A stretch of 6,652 nucleotides of DNA from Aquificota bacterium (GTDB lineage: Bacteria; Aquificota; Aquificia; Aquificales; Hydrogenothermaceae): assembly GCA_013153765.1 (NCBI GenBank), contig JAADDT010000092.1, positions 1-6,652 on the forward strand, read 5' to 3'. The notes beneath the pieces were generated by a model. It saw only the letters and a program-made list of their open reading frames with translations. It searched no databases and was not told the origin of the DNA. This document shows positions 6,381 through 6,652 of the stretch, one piece after another. A program made the position numbers and the translations under genes. Each line of letters opens with the position of its first letter. Position 1 is the stretch's first letter.

Positions 6381-6602
6381 TTAATCCTTTAATAAGTTTT
6401 TCTCTTTTAACACTTCCTCAACAAACTCTTGAGAAACATTAAGCATTTTGGCTATCTTCTCAGCAGGTAGATTTAATTCTTTGTAGATACTGACAATAGC
6501 CTCTTTTTTCGCTTCAAGTTTACCTTCCTGCAATCCTTCCTGTTTACCTTTTTGAAAGAACGGATTTTTCTCAAGCATTTCATCTGTTATAGATAGAGGC
6601 AT
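6381..6602 (-). CDS. Predicted intragenic Rpn small protein (RpnS-like antitoxin)
   Basis: Within the Rpn-type gene, GGAGGAGAGAAAG stands directly before ATG 6602; the GGAGG core (6615-6611) is 8 bases from the start, an ideal Shine-Dalgarno arrangement. The product would have 73 residues: MPLSITDEM, KNPFFQKG, the Gly/Glu/Lys repeat and the C-terminal helical end. In E. coli, RpnS proteins made this way block the nuclease activity of the full-length RpnL. Here the function is inferred by analogy. The purines also encode Leu-Glu-Glu-Arg-Lys, so the signal could be coincidental, but the downstream duplicate begins at this same Met. Confidence 0.45.
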   Translation of the reverse strand: MPLSITDEMLEKNPFFQKGKQEGLQEGKLEAKKEAIVSIYKELNLPAEKIAKMLNVSQEFVEEVLKEKNLLKD

Positions 6603-6652
6603 CTTTCTCTCCTCCAATATAGAGTTTAGCTTCATCATTAATTTAGGTCTAT
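6381..6652 (-). CDS. Rpn family PD-(D/E)XK recombination-promoting nuclease/putative transposase, C-terminal part
   Basis: The frame is open to the window edge (RPKL precedes the first Met at 6638), so this is the 3' portion of a gene whose 5' nuclease domain lies outside. The visible tail is typical of Rpn/PDDEXK-2 proteins: LNSILEERKMPL, ITDEMLEKNPFFQKGKQEG, a Gly/Glu/Lys repeat (EGLQEGKLEAKKEA), then a helix-turn-helix-like end LPAEKIAKMLNVSQEFVEEVL and stop. In studied Rpn genes the full product is a nuclease toxin and the C-terminal part is also made alone from an internal start as an antitoxin. Such a start is visible here at 6602. The AT-rich base composition, unlike the division cluster, fits horizontal origin. 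The catalytic residues cannot be checked in this window. Confidence 0.75.
   Translation of the reverse strand, partial: RPKLMMKLNSILEERKMPLSITDEMLEKNPFFQKGKQEGLQEGKLEAKKEAIVSIYKELNLPAEKIAKMLNVSQEFVEEVLKEKNLLKD

Overview
The window carries one tightly packed minus-strand gene cluster of a bacterium with a Gram-negative-type envelope. It reads from about 6134 down to about 199 in this order: PpiD/SurA-like periplasmic chaperone, degenerate YhaM-like HD protein, stand-alone ODP/flavodiiron-type metallo-beta-lactamase-fold protein, RsmH, FtsL, FtsI (class B penicillin-binding protein), hotdog thioesterase. A tRNA-Cys(GCA) with its own promoter-like sequence follows at 85-156, also on the minus strand. 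Heavy use of AGG/AGA, ATA and AAG codons, Lys/Glu-rich proteins and an Rpn-type gene suggest a deep-branching thermophile, most likely Aquificota. That placement is inference from protein style only.

Layout. 1-84: short tail after the tRNA with no supported gene. 85-156: tRNA-Cys. 199-4260: thioesterase, ftsI, ftsL, rsmH and the ODP-like gene, with junctions from a 29-bp overlap to a 7-bp gap. 4264-4746: HD-like gene. 4743-6134: chaperone gene. 6135-6291: AT-rich intergenic stretch with a weak promoter candidate and small inverted repeats. 6292-6652: 3' part of an Rpn (PD-(D/E)XK) family gene running off the window edge, followed by a short duplicated fragment of the same gene.

How the genes fit together. 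rsmH-ftsL-ftsI is the conserved front of the division/cell-wall (dcw) cluster: rRNA methylation, a divisome scaffold and the septal transpeptidase. mraZ does not precede rsmH; a diiron-type O2/NO-interacting protein sits there instead. No mur genes follow ftsI; a thioesterase does, and its start lies inside ftsI. The spacing argues for one transcript led by an inner-membrane periplasmic chaperone gene.

Most interesting region. In the Rpn-type gene at the right edge, a strong Shine-Dalgarno sequence stands before an internal Met (6602), which fits the known RpnL/RpnS (intragenic antitoxin) arrangement. Two bases after that gene's stop lies a 28-codon ORF with its own Shine-Dalgarno sequence. 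It repeats the first 25 residues of the predicted internal product almost exactly, so the duplication begins at the internal start codon.
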